DNA from: Clostridiales bacterium
GTDB taxonomy: Bacteria > Bacillota > Clostridia > Clostridiales > Clostridiaceae
Assembly: GCA_012520205.1 (NCBI GenBank)
Contig: JAAYOT010000237.1
Span: forward strand, 1-45,511
Direction: 5' to 3'
DNA length: 45,511 bases
The position numbers and the translations under genes are program-made. This document shows positions 25,640 through 35,437 of the stretch, in pieces; the stretch's first letter is position 1, and each line of letters opens with the position of its first letter. The notes beneath the pieces are model-generated. The model saw only the letters and a list, made by a program, of their open reading frames with translations. It did no database searches and was not told where the DNA came from.

Positions 25640-27301
25640 ATGAATAATAATGATTGGTGGAAATCATCAGTAGTATATCAAATTTATCCAAAGAGTTTTA
25701 AGGATAGTAATGGAGATGGAATCGGAGATATAGTAGGAATAATAGAAGAATTAGATTATCTAAATAGTCTAGGGGTAAAGGTTATATGGCTTACACCTAT
25801 TTATGTGTCACCTCAGAATGACAATGGATATGACATAGCAGACTACTATAACATTGATAAAATGTTTGGAACTCTAGAGGATTTTAAAAGACTTTTAAAG
25901 GAAACTCATAAAAGAGGTATGAAACTAATAATGGATATGGTGGTTAACCATACATCAACAGAAAATTATTGGTTTAAAGAGGCTTTAAAAGGAGAGGACA
26001 ATCCATATCATGATTTCTATATATGGAGAGATAAGCCTAATAACTGGAGTTCAAAATTTGGGGGATCAGCTTGGGAATATGTTGAAAGTTTAAATAAATA
26101 TTATTTACATTTATTTGATGTTACTCAAGCAGATTTAAATTGGGAAAATCCTAAAGTCAGGGAAGAAATTTTCAAAATGATGAGATACTGGCTTGATATG
26201 GGGGTAGATGGTTTTAGACTAGATGTGGTAAATTTATTATCTAAGGATCAGAGATTTTTAGATGATGATTATGAAAGTGCAACAAGGGACGGAAGAAGAT
26301 TTTATACAGATGGACCTAGAATCCATGAGTATTTAAATCTTATGAACAAAGAGGTATTCTCAAAGTATGAGGGTATAATGACTGTTGGGGAGATGTCATC
26401 AACTAATATAGAAAATTGTATTAAATATACTAATCCGGAAAATAAGGAATTAGATATGGTATTTAATTTTCACCATTTAAAGGTAGATTACAAGAATGGC
26501 AAAAAGTGGGAGTTGATGCCTTTTGATTTCAAGGCCCTAAAAGAACTTTTCTTTACATGGCAAGTTGAAATGGAAGAGGGAAATGGATGGAATGCATTAT
26601 TCTGGTGTAATCACGACCAGCCAAGGGCATTATCAAGATTCGGAAATGATACCACTTATAGAGTAGAATCAGCTAAAATGCTTGGAACGGCAATTCATTT
26701 AATGAGGGGAACTCCTTATATATATCAAGGGGAAGAAATTGGGATGACAAATCCAAATTTTGAAAGTATAGAAGAGTTTAGAGATGTAGAATCCCTAAAT
26801 GCTTATGAGATATTATTAAAAAAAGGAGTAGAGGAAAAAGAAGTATTAAATATCTTAAATAACAGATCAAGAGATAACTCGAGAACTCCTATGCAATGGA
26901 ATAGCGAAAAAAATGGAGGCTTTACAAAGGGAAGGCCTTGGATAAATGTAGTTAAAAATTATACTGAAATTAATGTTGAATCAGAAGAAAAAGATGAAAA
27001 TTCAATTTTAAATTATCATAAACAACTTATTAAGCTAAGAGAAGAAAATGACGTAATTTCAGAGGGAAAGTTTATACCTATTTTAGAAGATCATCCACAA
27101 GTATTAGCTTATATAAGAGAAAAAGATAATAAGAAAATTATAGTATTATGTAATTTCTATGAAGAAAAAATTAGTGTTGATTTAGAAGAATTAAATAATA
27201 CAAATGAAATTCTTCTAAGCAATTCTGATGAAAATAAGATAGAAGGAAATAAGGTGTTCTTAGGACCTTATGGAACAATAACAATATCAGTTAATAGTTA
27301 A
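25640..27301 (+). CDS. treC: Trehalose-6-phosphate hydrolase (GH13)
   Basis: 553 residues, the usual length of GH13 alpha-glucosidases of the TreC type. The catalytic residues are in place: nucleophile D195 (GFRLDVVN), acid/base E251 (TVGEMSS) and D326 (NHDQPR). The N-terminal WWKSSVVYQIYPKSFKDSNG is typical. It splits trehalose-6-phosphate into glucose and glucose-6-phosphate in the cytoplasm. The AAGAGGTG ribosome site is close to the ATG. An oligo-1,6-glucosidase is the main alternative; the treP/treR context favours TreC. Confidence 0.93.
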   Translation: MNNNDWWKSSVVYQIYPKSFKDSNGDGIGDIVGIIEELDYLNSLGVKVIWLTPIYVSPQNDNGYDIADYYNIDKMFGTLEDFKRLLKETHKRGMKLIMDMVVNHTSTENYWFKEALKGEDNPYHDFYIWRDKPNNWSSKFGGSAWEYVESLNKYYLHLFDVTQADLNWENPKVREEIFKMMRYWLDMGVDGFRLDVVNLLSKDQRFLDDDYESATRDGRRFYTDGPRIHEYLNLMNKEVFSKYEGIMTVGEMSSTNIENCIKYTNPENKELDMVFNFHHLKVDYKNGKKWELMPFDFKALKELFFTWQVEMEEGNGWNALFWCNHDQPRALSRFGNDTTYRVESAKMLGTAIHLMRGTPYIYQGEEIGMTNPNFESIEEFRDVESLNAYEILLKKGVEEKEVLNILNNRSRDNSRTPMQWNSEKNGGFTKGRPWINVVKNYTEINVESEEKDENSILNYHKQLIKLREENDVISEGKFIPILEDHPQVLAYIREKDNKKIIVLCNFYEEKISVDLEELNNTNEILLSNSDENKIEGNKVFLGPYGTITISVNS

Positions 27302-27321
27302 GGACTAACAATTAAGGAATA

Positions 27322-27340
27322 TTTTCAGCTAGGCTGAAAA
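27322..27340 (+). other. Short hairpin after treC
   Basis: TTTTCAGC, loop TAG, GCTGAAAA; no T-run follows. Confidence 0.5.
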
Positions 27341-27353
27341 GGGGAATATAAAT

Positions 27354-27382
27354 AAGGGGCTGTGGGAACAGCCTCCTTTTTT
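27354..27382 (+). terminator. Terminator of the trehalose operon
   Basis: AAGGGGCTGT pairs with ACAGCCTCCTT (one bulged base), then TTTT. Confidence 0.82.
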
Positions 27383-27463
27383 GAATTTATGGAAGGATAA
27401 ATTGAATTATTTTTGCTATTGAAAGTTTTATTAATATAGATTAAAATTAATTATACAAAATAT

Positions 27464-27549
27464 GCAGATGTGGCGGAATGGCAGACGCATCATCTTGAGG
27501 GGGTGACGAGGAAATCCTCGTGCGGGTTCAAGTCCCGCCATCTGCACCA
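27464..27549 (+). tRNA. tRNA-Leu (anticodon GAG)
   Basis: 86 bases including an encoded CCA. The acceptor stem is GCAGATG/CATCTGC. The anticodon stem is TCATC/GGTGA around loop TTGAGGG, giving anticodon GAG at 27497-27499. A class II variable arm (CGAGG/CCTCG) and T arm (GCGGG/CCCGC with TTCAAGT) follow. It reads CUC and CUU leucine codons. It is a single gene with no neighbouring tRNA. Confidence 0.96.
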
Positions 27550-27554
27550 ATATA

Positions 27555-28358
27555 TTATTTTCTTAAATGATAGTTCTTAAGCTTTTCTAAGATATTGTGG
27601 TACCTTTTTGATTTTAAATTTGGAAAGGCTTTTAGAATTCTGTTATGACTGCGTACATTTTTCTCAAATAGTTCCTTATATTTTATCTTCAATTCATCCA
27701 CCTTTAATATATGCCTATTTAAATCTTCTTTTATAGGAGAAATTCTTTCTGAAACCTTTAAACTTGTATCTGAAATAGTTTGACCAAAATCATCTGAAAT
27801 TCTTTTTAGGTTCCTTGAAATATCACTAATTAATTTTAACCTCTTGTTAAGATTTAATACTGTTATTATAGTGGCAATAAGATCTACAAGAAGGAGCAAT
27901 AGCATAATTAAAATGATTAATTTACTTAGGAAAATAGGAATTACACCTATAAAGTTATAAATAAATGGATGAATGATTTTCATAAGAAATATACATGCAA
28001 TGCCCCAGTAAAGAGAAAATCTAAGACATATATAGCCTCCTATATTAAAGGGGAGACTAGAGTAGTCCCACCATTTATTTTGAAAAACCTTCTCTAATAT
28101 GAACCCTGCAATAAGCTCTAAAAGGCTAGTGAGTAAAACAGAGCCTAAGAATAAAATTAAAATATTGTCTATAATTGGGCTTAGAGAAATAATCACAATG
28201 GTTGCCCCTATTCCGTAGATTGGACAAACTGCTCCATATAAAAAGCCTCTATTTACAAATTCACCTGTTTCAATAGCGGCATAAGAAACTTCCAAGCACC
28301 AACCTAAAAAAGAATATATGAAAAATATTAATATCAATTCATATAGCTGGAAATTCAT
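27555..28358 (-). CDS. CmpB-family putative ABC transporter permease
   Basis: A 267-residue membrane protein. Residues 1-170 hold about five membrane segments, with FFIYSFLGWCLEV near the start and KWWDYSSLPFNIGGYICL in the middle, both hallmarks of the CmpB-type permease family (COG4905). The C-terminal 90 residues are helical and charged, probably cytoplasmic. No ATPase gene is adjacent and true transport activity of the family is unproven. The ATG follows GGAGG on the minus strand. It converges on the tRNA-Leu gene. Confidence 0.8.
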   Translation of the reverse strand: MNFQLYELILIFFIYSFLGWCLEVSYAAIETGEFVNRGFLYGAVCPIYGIGATIVIISLSPIIDNILILFLGSVLLTSLLELIAGFILEKVFQNKWWDYSSLPFNIGGYICLRFSLYWGIACIFLMKIIHPFIYNFIGVIPIFLSKLIILIMLLLLLVDLIATIITVLNLNKRLKLISDISRNLKRISDDFGQTISDTSLKVSERISPIKEDLNRHILKVDELKIKYKELFEKNVRSHNRILKAFPNLKSKRYHNILEKLKNYHLRK

Positions 28359-28595
28359 AATAAAGCCTCCACTTGCTTATTTTAAATAAAAGTTTCTTTT
28401 ATATTATTATAAGAAATTTATTTTAACAAAGTGCTACATATTCATGAATAGATTATTAATTATATATATTAATATAGCCCAAAAGTTACTTAGGTTGTTT
28501 TTTATAGAAAAAAACTTTATAATATGTATAGAAATAAAAAATAAGTAGTTATTAGTTAAACAAATATAATAAAAAATGTACTATAGGAGAAGTGA

Positions 28596-29249
28596 ATGAT
28601 AAAAGCAGTATTATTTGATTTAGATGGAACATTATTAGATACAAATGAGTTAATCTATAATTCCTTTGATAAAACTTTTAAGGACAAGCTTGGTCTTACT
28701 TTAAAAAGAGAAGAAATAGTTAGCTTTTTTGGAGTTCCCCTAAAGGATTCCTTTAAACCATATTTAAAAGAGCTAGGAAAATTTAATGAAGATTTTTTAG
28801 AGGAATTGATAAAGTATTATAGAAGTAATAATGAGGAAATGCATGATAAAATGTGCTTTGCTTTTGATGGAGTAAAGGAATTATTAACAGAGCTTAAGGC
28901 AAAAGGAATAAAGATGGGAATAGTTACATCAAAAAGAGGAAACCTTGCTAAAAGGGGAATGAAGATAGCAGGAATCTTTGATTTTATGGATGTTATAATT
29001 AGCCCAGAATTAACAGAGCTACATAAACCTAATGCAGAACCAGCATTAAAGGCTTGCTCAGAACTTTCAATTGATCCAAAGGAAGCTATCATGGTAGGGG
29101 ATAGTAATTACGATATATTGTGTGGTAACAATGCAGGATGTAAAACTTGCGCAGTTGAATATAGTTTTGTTGATATAGAAAAACTAAAAGAATCAAATCC
29201 AGATTATATTGTAAGTAATCCATTAGAAATATTAAATTTAATTAATTAA
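28596..29249 (+). CDS. HAD-family phosphatase (PpaX/Gph-like)
   Basis: 217 residues. The nucleophile motif DLDGTLLDT (D8, D10), a helical cap domain (about 15-85), motif II VTSKR, and motif IV VGDSNYDI are all present. The sequence is of the PpaX pyrophosphatase / phosphoglycolate phosphatase subfamily, and substrate cannot be fixed from sequence. The ATG follows AGGAGA. It is a single gene with its own terminator. Confidence 0.85.
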   Translation: MIKAVLFDLDGTLLDTNELIYNSFDKTFKDKLGLTLKREEIVSFFGVPLKDSFKPYLKELGKFNEDFLEELIKYYRSNNEEMHDKMCFAFDGVKELLTELKAKGIKMGIVTSKRGNLAKRGMKIAGIFDFMDVIISPELTELHKPNAEPALKACSELSIDPKEAIMVGDSNYDILCGNNAGCKTCAVEYSFVDIEKLKESNPDYIVSNPLEILNLIN

Positions 29250-29254
29250 AATTG

Positions 29255-29306
29255 ACCGTATAGATTACTATAGCTATAAAATTAGTGATTTATACGGTTT
29301 TGTTTT
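29255..29306 (+). terminator. Terminator of the HAD phosphatase gene
   Basis: Arms 29255-29269 and 29284-29298 pair (15 bases, including ACCGTATA) and are followed by TTTGTTTT. Confidence 0.75.
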
Positions 29307-29327
29307 AATATAGATTGTGAGGGGAAC

Positions 29328-29963
29328 ATGAGGGAATTAGGAACATATAGAGGGATAGAAAATTATAAAATAGTTAATAAGAGAAGGAATATAAAAAATA
29401 AATTAACACTAATATTAATTTTGGTTTTTATAAGCTTTATTATAAGTATTAATATTTTTTCTAAAAAAAATAATAATGAAACATATGCTTCAAAAGAGGA
29501 ATTTATAGAAATGGTTAAGGAGGGAGCCTTAGCAAATTATAAAAAGTATGGAATCCTGCCTTCCATAACAATAGCACAAGCAGTAGTAGAATCTGACTTT
29601 GGAAATTCTACTTTGGCAAAGGAATATCATAATTTATTTGGAATAAAGGCTGATGAAAGCTATAAGGGAGAAATAGCTACCTTTGAAACTATGGAAAATT
29701 ATGAAGATACAATTATTGCAAATTTTAGAGCATATGATAATTATAAGGATTCAATTAAAGATCACGGTAAGTTTTTATATGAGAATTCAAGGTATTCAGA
29801 AAATGGTTTATTTGATAGCAAAGATTATATAGGACAGGCAGAAGCCTTAGAAAGAGCAGGATATGCTACTGTGCAAGATGGAAATGGAGAGTTAATATAT
29901 GCAGATATATTAATAGAAGTAATTGAAGAATACAAACTTTATGAAATAGACAAGGAGGTGTAA
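29328..29963 (+). CDS. Membrane-anchored N-acetylglucosaminidase (GH73-like)
   Basis: 211 residues. After a basic head, residues about 26-45 form a single hydrophobic signal anchor (LTLILILVFISFIISINIF). The rest is a glucosaminidase domain: SITIAQAVVESDFGNSTLA carries the likely catalytic Glu, followed by NLFGIK and a C-terminal motif with RAGYATV. It should cleave peptidoglycan glycan strands outside the membrane, in cell separation or sporulation. No wall-binding repeats are attached. The ATG follows GAGGGG. Confidence 0.87.
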   Translation: MRELGTYRGIENYKIVNKRRNIKNKLTLILILVFISFIISINIFSKKNNNETYASKEEFIEMVKEGALANYKKYGILPSITIAQAVVESDFGNSTLAKEYHNLFGIKADESYKGEIATFETMENYEDTIIANFRAYDNYKDSIKDHGKFLYENSRYSENGLFDSKDYIGQAEALERAGYATVQDGNGELIYADILIEVIEEYKLYEIDKEV

Positions 29964-29990
29964 TATTTTGCTTACAAAATATTACGATTT

Positions 29991-30045
29991 AAAATTCAAA
30001 ATGCACAATGAAGGATGTTTTGCCTAGCAAAACATCCTTCATTGT
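29991..30045. repeat. Heptad-type repeat with a 19-bp perfect hairpin
   Basis: AAAATTC, AAAATGC, ACAATGA, AGGATGT are in seven-base phase. Arms 30005-30023 and 30027-30045 form a perfect 19-bp stem with loop CTA. It lies after the glucosaminidase gene and probably also terminates it. Confidence 0.7.
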
Positions 30046-30052
30046 ACATTAG

Positions 30053-30073
30053 AAAAGTGCTAGGCACTTTTTT
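30053..30073. terminator. Short bidirectional terminator before acyP
   Basis: AAAAGTGC, loop TAG, GCACTTTT with T on both strands. It separates the converging glucosaminidase and acyP genes. Confidence 0.75.
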
Positions 30074-30344
30074 AGTATTTGGTTGAAAACCTCTTTTCTT
30101 TATCTTTAACATCGATTTCCTTTATGTCTAAATTATCTATACGTATAAATCTATTTCCTTTATTAATAATTTCAATAAATTTATTAACTTTATTTATATC
30201 ACCTTGAACTTCCATTTCTACATCGCCTTTATATAAGTTTCTTATCCAACCTGTTAAGCCTAAAGATGTTGCATTTGTCTGGCAAAAAAATCTAAAACCT
30301 ACACCTTGAACTCTTCCTTGAGCTAAAATATAAAATCTTACCAT
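30072..30344 (-). CDS. acyP: Acylphosphatase
   Basis: A 90-residue small enzyme that hydrolyses carboxyl-phosphate bonds such as acetyl phosphate. The signature GRVQGVGFR carries the catalytic Arg (R18), and GWIRN carries the catalytic Asn (N36). GDVEMEVQGD is the typical second motif. The ATG follows GGAGG on the minus strand. It is divergent from ndk. Confidence 0.94.
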   Translation of the reverse strand: MVRFYILAQGRVQGVGFRFFCQTNATSLGLTGWIRNLYKGDVEMEVQGDINKVNKFIEIINKGNRFIRIDNLDIKEIDVKDKEKRFSTKY

Positions 30345-30441
30345 AAAATACCTCCATAACTCTTTATAAAAAAATTATATCATATATAATAATATTGGGT
30401 GATAAAATAATATACAAATTTTAATAAATGGGAGGAGAATT

Positions 30442-30846
30442 ATGGAGAGATCATTAGTACTAATTAAACCAGATGCGGTGGAAAGAAACTTAGTAGGGAA
30501 AATAATCAGTATGTATGAGGAAAAGGGATTAAAGATTGCTGGATTAAAGATGGAAACTATAAGTAGAGACTTTGCAGCTGAACATTATAAAGAACATATA
30601 GGAAAAGTTTTTTATGACTCCTTAATAGATTTCATTACAAAAGGACCCTTATGCGCTATGGTTTTAGAGGGAGAAAATGCAATAGAAAAAATCAGAAAAA
30701 TTAATGGTAGTACCGATCCTGCAAAAGCAGAAGAAGGTACAATAAGAAGATTATTTGCTACAAGTACTAGAGAAAATTGTGTACATGCATCAGATAGTGC
30801 AGAAAGTGCTAAGAGAGAAATAGAACTATGGTTCAAAGACAATTAG
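30442..30846 (+). CDS. ndk: Nucleoside diphosphate kinase
   Basis: 134 residues. SLVLIKPDAVERNLVG is the canonical start, and the active-site His is in NCVHASDS (H115). It transfers the gamma phosphate between NTPs and NDPs. The segment before the active site (TIRRLFATSTRENC) differs from the usual GDFG form; I judge this a lineage variant. ATG 30442 follows GGGAGGAG. The stop codon is followed at once by a heptad repeat. Confidence 0.95.
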   Translation: MERSLVLIKPDAVERNLVGKIISMYEEKGLKIAGLKMETISRDFAAEHYKEHIGKVFYDSLIDFITKGPLCAMVLEGENAIEKIRKINGSTDPAKAEEGTIRRLFATSTRENCVHASDSAESAKREIELWFKDN

Positions 30847-30874
30847 CAGTTTTCGGTTTTCAATTATCAATTAA
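30847..30874. repeat. Four heptad repeats starting right after the ndk stop codon
   Basis: CAGTTTT, CGGTTTT, CAATTAT, CAATTAA: in-phase units complementary in type to the set beside treR. A hairpin (AGATTTTCAG with CTGAAAATCT, 30878-30901) follows. Confidence 0.78.
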
Positions 30875-30946
30875 GATAGATTTTCAGATTGCTGAAAATC
30901 TTAAAATATAAAAAAGAATTAAAATTTTATTTAAATTATAAAGAAG

Positions 30947-30992
30947 AGGGAACTTTATTGTAACTGAGTAGTTAATATAAAGTTCCCTTTGT
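30947..30992. terminator. Bidirectional terminator between ndk and potD
   Basis: AGGGAACTTTA (30947-30957) pairs perfectly with TAAAGTTCCCT (30978-30988). Confidence 0.75.
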
Positions 30993-31003
30993 TATTTAAG
31001 AAA

Positions 31004-32074
31004 TTATTGCATTTTTACATTTAACCATGCATCATCGTAAAGTTTAAGATTTTCACCTAAGTCTCTAAAAATTTCGCAATTCTTAAGAACTTCTTCTGGT
31101 GGATATACTGTTTCGTCTTTTTGAGTTTCTTCATCTAAAAGTTCGTAAGCAGATGTATTTGGAGTAGCATATCCTATATATTCAACATTTTGTTTTGCAT
31201 TTTCAGGATCGCTTAGGAAGTTGATAAATTCTTCAGCTTCATCCTTGTTTGCAGCACCTTTAGGAATAACCATAGCATCAAACCAAATGTTAGAACCTTC
31301 TTTAGGAACTACATATTTTAAGTTCATGTCAGGTGCTTCTTCTTGAATATATATTGCATCCCCTGAATAAACAGTTGCAAAGTTAGCTTCGCCATTAACT
31401 ATCTTTTCTTTTACTTCATCCATAACATAGGCTTGAACTAAAGGTTTTTGTTTTATTAATTCATTTGCAGCTACTTCTATTTCTTCTACATTAGTAGAGT
31501 TAATAGAATATCCTTTTCTTGCTAATGAAATTGCAAGGGTATCTCTTATTGAGTCAAACATTAAGATATCTCCAGAGTATTTTTCATTCCAAAGATTATC
31601 CCAGCTATCAATATTATCTTTAATGTTATCAGCGTTATATATTATTCCAATAGTTCCCCACATATAAGGTACGGAATATTCATTGTTTGGATCATAAATT
31701 AAATTTTTATATTGAGCGCCAATGTGTTCATAGTTAGGAATATTATTGAAGTCTAATTTTTCCAACATATCTTCCTTAATCATTTTTTCTATCATATAAT
31801 CAGATGGAAATAATATGTCATAGGCACCTGAATTACTCTTTACTTTTTGATACATGATTTCATTAGTTTCATAAGTATCATAAACAACTTTGATTCCAGT
31901 TTCTTCTTCAAATTTGTCTAAAAGATCCTCATCAATATAATCTCCATAATTAAATACATTTAAAACTCTTTCTTCTTTATTGCTTCCATTACCTTTAGAT
32001 GAACAAGCAGCTAAAGTTGAGGATAGTAATAATAATGATGTGCAAAGTGCAAGGATTTTTTTAATTTTTTTCAA
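31004..32074 (-). CDS. potD: PotD, spermidine/putrescine-binding lipoprotein
   Basis: 356 residues from TTG 32074, placed there because AGAGGTGAT lies just upstream and the lipoprotein signal then starts properly (MKKIKKILALC). The lipobox TLAAC gives C24 as the lipidated residue. The mature part is a type 2 periplasmic-binding fold with NVFNYGDYIDEDLLDKFEE near the start, as in PotD. It captures polyamines outside the membrane. Its start overlaps the end of potC by 14 bases. It is the last gene of the pot operon. Confidence 0.94.
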   Translation of the reverse strand: MKKIKKILALCTSLLLLSSTLAACSSKGNGSNKEERVLNVFNYGDYIDEDLLDKFEEETGIKVVYDTYETNEIMYQKVKSNSGAYDILFPSDYMIEKMIKEDMLEKLDFNNIPNYEHIGAQYKNLIYDPNNEYSVPYMWGTIGIIYNADNIKDNIDSWDNLWNEKYSGDILMFDSIRDTLAISLARKGYSINSTNVEEIEVAANELIKQKPLVQAYVMDEVKEKIVNGEANFATVYSGDAIYIQEEAPDMNLKYVVPKEGSNIWFDAMVIPKGAANKDEAEEFINFLSDPENAKQNVEYIGYATPNTSAYELLDEETQKDETVYPPEEVLKNCEIFRDLGENLKLYDDAWLNVKMQ

Positions 32075-32873
32075 TTTTATCACCTCTTGATATAAATTCT
32101 TTTCTATTTGCAATTAATAGAAGACATAAAACAGTAATGAACATTAAAGTTGATAATGCATTAATTTCTGGTTTTATACCTCTTCTAGCCATGGAGTATA
32201 TTTCTATAGAAAGATTAGTAACTCCGGGACCAGTAGTAAAGAAACTAATAACAAAATCATCAATTGACATAGTAAAAGCTATAAGCAGACCTGATATAAT
32301 TCCTGGCTTTATTTGTGGCAATATTATTTTTCGTAAGGTATAGCCAGGAGTAGCACCTAAGTCTAAAGCGGCTTCTTCTATGTTGTCAGGTAATTGCCTT
32401 AGTTTTGGTAAAACTGCTAATATAACATAAGGTATATCAAAAGTTATATGAGCTAAAAGCATTGTTGTAAACCCAAATTCTATATCTATTAATGGTCTAA
32501 TGAAGATAAATAAGCTCATTAGAGATATTCCTGTTACTATATCAGGGTTTAAAACAGGCAAATAATTAATGTTTAATAAAAGAGCCCTTCTAGATTTCTT
32601 CATTTTATTAATTCCAATTGCAGCGAAAGTACCGATTATTGTGGCAATAATTGATGAAATTACTGCAATTAAAACTGTATAAAATAATGCTTCCATTATT
32701 CTATCGTTATCAAAGAGTTGTTTATACCATTTGAAAGTAAAACCAGTCCAGTTACCCATGGTTTTTGATTCATTAAAGGAGAATACCATTAGGGAGATTA
32801 TTGGAGTATATAAGAAAATAAATATCAATAAAAGATAAAATCTTTTTATGAAATTTTCTAATTTTTTTACCAT
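32061..32873 (-). CDS. potC: PotC, spermidine/putrescine ABC permease
   Basis: A 270-residue permease with about six membrane segments. The cytoplasmic EAA loop (EEAALDLGATPGYTLRKIIL) that docks on the ATPase is clear. YTPIISLMVFSFNESK at the N-terminus is typical of PotC. It overlaps potB upstream by 7 bases and potD downstream by 14, so translation is coupled. Confidence 0.94.
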   Translation of the reverse strand: MVKKLENFIKRFYLLLIFIFLYTPIISLMVFSFNESKTMGNWTGFTFKWYKQLFDNDRIMEALFYTVLIAVISSIIATIIGTFAAIGINKMKKSRRALLLNINYLPVLNPDIVTGISLMSLFIFIRPLIDIEFGFTTMLLAHITFDIPYVILAVLPKLRQLPDNIEEAALDLGATPGYTLRKIILPQIKPGIISGLLIAFTMSIDDFVISFFTTGPGVTNLSIEIYSMARRGIKPEINALSTLMFITVLCLLLIANRKEFISRGDKIEKN

Positions 32874-33721
32874 AATTGTCCTCCTCCTTCTTTTGAATCA
32901 GCACTATCAAATTTACTCATAATAGCCATGGATATTAAGATTATTATCATCATAAATACAGATATAGCAGAACCAAAGTTCCAATCTCCAACTGTTGTAA
33001 ATTGCTGTTCTATTAAGTTACCAAGAAGCATATATTGGCCTCCGCCTAATAATCTTGAAATTACAAAGGTTGAAACAGCAGGCATAAATACCATTGTTAT
33101 TCCTGATATTACCCCTGGCATACTAAGCGGAAGGACAACCTTTTGAAACACTTGAAATCTATTAGCTCCAAGATCTGAAGCTGCATTTAAAAGATTTTTA
33201 TCCATTTTTATTAAAACTGTATATATTGGCAGAATCATGAAAGGTAAGAAGTTATAAATCATACCTAAAATAACTGCACCGTCATTATATAAAAATTGAT
33301 AAGGTCCTAAATTTAAGTATCCAAGGATATTGTTTATAAATCCGTTTTTTCCAAGTATAGGCATCCAAGCATAAGTTCTAAGCAAGAAATTCATCCACAT
33401 AGGAACTATAAATAACATTATCATTATACTTCCTTTGGAAGGTTTCATTTTTGAAATGAAATATGCTACAGGATATCCTAAAATTAAACACCAAATTGTT
33501 GATAAAAGGGCTAGCCATAAACTTCTTTTGAAAACTTTCATATATTCTGTATTTAATAATTTATTAAAGTTCTCAAAGGAAAGTGCATAGTCCCCGCTAG
33601 GGCTTTTAACTGTAAAGGCAAAAAACAAAACTATTAATAAAGGTACTACAATAAAGATTGTGCTCCAAATGACAAAGGGATATGCTAAAAGGTTAGTTTT
33701 ATTTTGCTTTATTCTATTCAT
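32867..33721 (-). CDS. potB: PotB, spermidine/putrescine ABC permease
   Basis: A 284-residue permease with six membrane segments. The EAA-type loop is [20 protein letters not shown], and [20 protein letters not shown] resembles the PotB N-terminal region. It forms the channel with PotC. The start overlaps the end of potA by 8 bases and the end overlaps potC. Confidence 0.94.
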   Translation of the reverse strand: MNRIKQNKTNLLAYPFVIWSTIFIVVPLLIVLFFAFTVKSPSGDYALSFENFNKLLNTEYMKVFKRSLWLALLSTIWCLILGYPVAYFISKMKPSKGSIMIMLFIVPMWMNFLLRTYAWMPILGKNGFINNILGYLNLGPYQFLYNDGAVILGMIYNFLPFMILPIYTVLIKMDKNLLNAASDLGANRFQVFQKVVLPLSMPGVISGITMVFMPAVSTFVISRLLGGGQYMLLGNLIEQQFTTVGDWNFGSAISVFMMIIILISMAIMSKFDSADSKEGGGQLW

Positions 33722-34763
33722 TTTCAGCTGCCTTTCTCATTATATGGATATCTTCAGGATAAATATCTAGTCCAATAACTGAATCTACCTCTGCAGATTT
33801 AGTATTGTGTAATATCCATTTATTATTACCTTCTTCAACCTCGATTTCATAGTGAACACCTTTAAAAATTACTGATTTAACAGTTCCTTTTAACATACCT
33901 TTATCAGCTGAAACAATTTTAATATCTTCAGGTCTAATTACGATATCAATATTTTCATTTGAGCAAAAGCCTTTATCTACACATTCAAATATTTTATTAG
34001 AGAATTTAACCTTATAATCCTCAAGCATAATACCATCTAATATGTTACTTTCACCTATGAATCCAGCAACAAAAGCATTAGCAGGTTCATTATATATATC
34101 TTCTGGAGAACCCATTTGTTGTATTTTACCCTTATTCATAACAACTATTTTGTCTGACATGGTTAAAGCTTCTTCTTGATCATGGGTTACAAAAATAAAA
34201 GTAATTCCAAGTCTTTTTTGAATTTTCTTTAACTCTAATTGCATTTCTTTTCTTAGTTTTAAATCTAATGCTCCAAGAGGTTCATCAAGGAGTAAAACCT
34301 TTGGTTCGTTAACAAGAGCTCTAGCTATAGCAACTCTTTGTTGCTGACCACCACTTAGTGATTCAATATTTCTTTTTTCAAAACCTTCTAATGAAATAAG
34401 TTTAAGAATATCCTTTACTTTTTTATCAATTTCAGATTTTGAGAGTTTTTTTATTTTAAGACCAAAAGCTATATTGTCATAGATATTCATATGGGGAAAT
34501 AAAGCATATTTCTGAAATACGGTGTTTACTTGCCTTTTGTAAGGAGGTAAAGCGGAAATATCTGTACCATTAAACAATAATTCACCCCTATCACTTTCTT
34601 CAAAACCGGCAATAATTCTTAAGGTAGTAGTTTTACCGCATCCACTTGGGCCCAGTAATGTTAAAAATTCATTTTCTTTAATACTTAAATTAATATTATC
34701 TAAAACAAGGTTATCTTCAAAAGTTTTAGAAATCCCCTTAAGTTCAATAATGTTTTGTTTCAT
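33714..34763 (-). CDS. potA: PotA, spermidine/putrescine ABC ATPase
   Basis: 349 residues. Walker [10 protein letters not shown] (38-46), signature [15 protein letters not shown], Walker B VLLLDEP and the H-loop VTHDQEEAL are all intact. A C-terminal TOBE domain (about 280-345, with VIRPEDIKI) marks the CUT1/polyamine class. It powers PotBC import. The ATG follows AGAGGTG, 22 bases after the regulator gene, in the same operon. Confidence 0.96.
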   Translation of the reverse strand: MKQNIIELKGISKTFEDNLVLDNINLSIKENEFLTLLGPSGCGKTTTLRIIAGFEESDRGELLFNGTDISALPPYKRQVNTVFQKYALFPHMNIYDNIAFGLKIKKLSKSEIDKKVKDILKLISLEGFEKRNIESLSGGQQQRVAIARALVNEPKVLLLDEPLGALDLKLRKEMQLELKKIQKRLGITFIFVTHDQEEALTMSDKIVVMNKGKIQQMGSPEDIYNEPANAFVAGFIGESNILDGIMLEDYKVKFSNKIFECVDKGFCSNENIDIVIRPEDIKIVSADKGMLKGTVKSVIFKGVHYEIEVEEGNNKWILHNTKSAEVDSVIGLDIYPEDIHIMRKAAENE

Positions 34764-34785
34764 TTAAACACCTCTTTTATATAAA

Positions 34786-35325
34786 TTAAAATGATGGTGG
34801 CGTACTAATCCAAAGGACCTTGGCCTGGGTTTTTCCATTATTAGAAATATAATGATTTGATTTAGGCTTAAAGTAAAAGCTTTCTCCTTTTTTTACTTTA
34901 AACTTTTTATTTCCTATATGAAGTATTATTGACCCTGCAAGGACATATCCAAATTCTTCGCCTTCATGGGGCTCCTCTTCAATATATTGTCCGTTAGCTT
35001 CTAAAGTTATCATAATAGGTTCCATTTGATTTTTTTGAGCATTAGGTATAAGCCATTTTATGTTATACTTTAGTTCATCATTTTCAGTTTCAAACATATC
35101 TTCATGGGTGAAGGTGATTTTTTCTTCACTAGCATCACTAAAAAATTCAGTGAGGTTTGTACCTAAGGTTTCTAATATATCTACTAAGGTAGCTATGGAA
35201 GGAGAGGTTAATTCATTTTCTACCTGAGATATAAAACCTTTAGAAAGCTCACACCTATTAGCAAGTTCTTCCTGAGTTAATTGTCTTTCAATACGCAATC
35301 GACGTATTTTTTCTCCAATATTCAC
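34786..35325 (-). CDS. XRE-cupin transcriptional regulator of the pot operon
   Basis: 179 residues from GTG 35325 (after AGAGGTG). An XRE helix-turn-helix (RQLTQEELANRCELSKGFIS, residues about 14-33) is joined to a cupin sensor (about 105-178; EEPHEGEEFGYVLAGSIILH). This is the PuuR-type layout that commonly senses polyamines or amino acids. It is the first gene of the pot operon, so it likely controls its own transcription; palindromic ACTAAA sites upstream are candidate operators. Confidence 0.9.
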   Translation of the reverse strand: MNIGEKIRRLRIERQLTQEELANRCELSKGFISQVENELTSPSIATLVDILETLGTNLTEFFSDASEEKITFTHEDMFETENDELKYNIKWLIPNAQKNQMEPIMITLEANGQYIEEEPHEGEEFGYVLAGSIILHIGNKKFKVKKGESFYFKPKSNHYISNNGKTQAKVLWISTPPSF

Positions 35326-35409
35326 AAATACACCTCTATTTATTATTATTCTTATTATTATTGTCTATTAAAATGAAATAATTATTAATAGAACAAACGT
35401 CTTTATAAT

Positions 35410-35437
35410 ACTAAACATTTAGTTTATGATTACTAAA
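35410..35437. promoter_or_regulatory. Candidate operator for the XRE-cupin regulator
   Basis: ACTAAACATTTAGT (35410-35423) is a perfect dyad with a 2-base centre, and a further ACTAAA half-site follows at 35432-35437. A weak promoter (TTGTTC, 18-base spacer, TTTAAT on the minus strand) lies just inside. Assignment to this regulator is inferred from position. Confidence 0.5.

Noticed and set aside
27464-27549. tRNA-Ser reading (anticodon TGA) of the class II tRNA
   Set aside because: Stem pairing TCATC/GGTGA fixes the loop as TTGAGGG, giving GAG (Leu).
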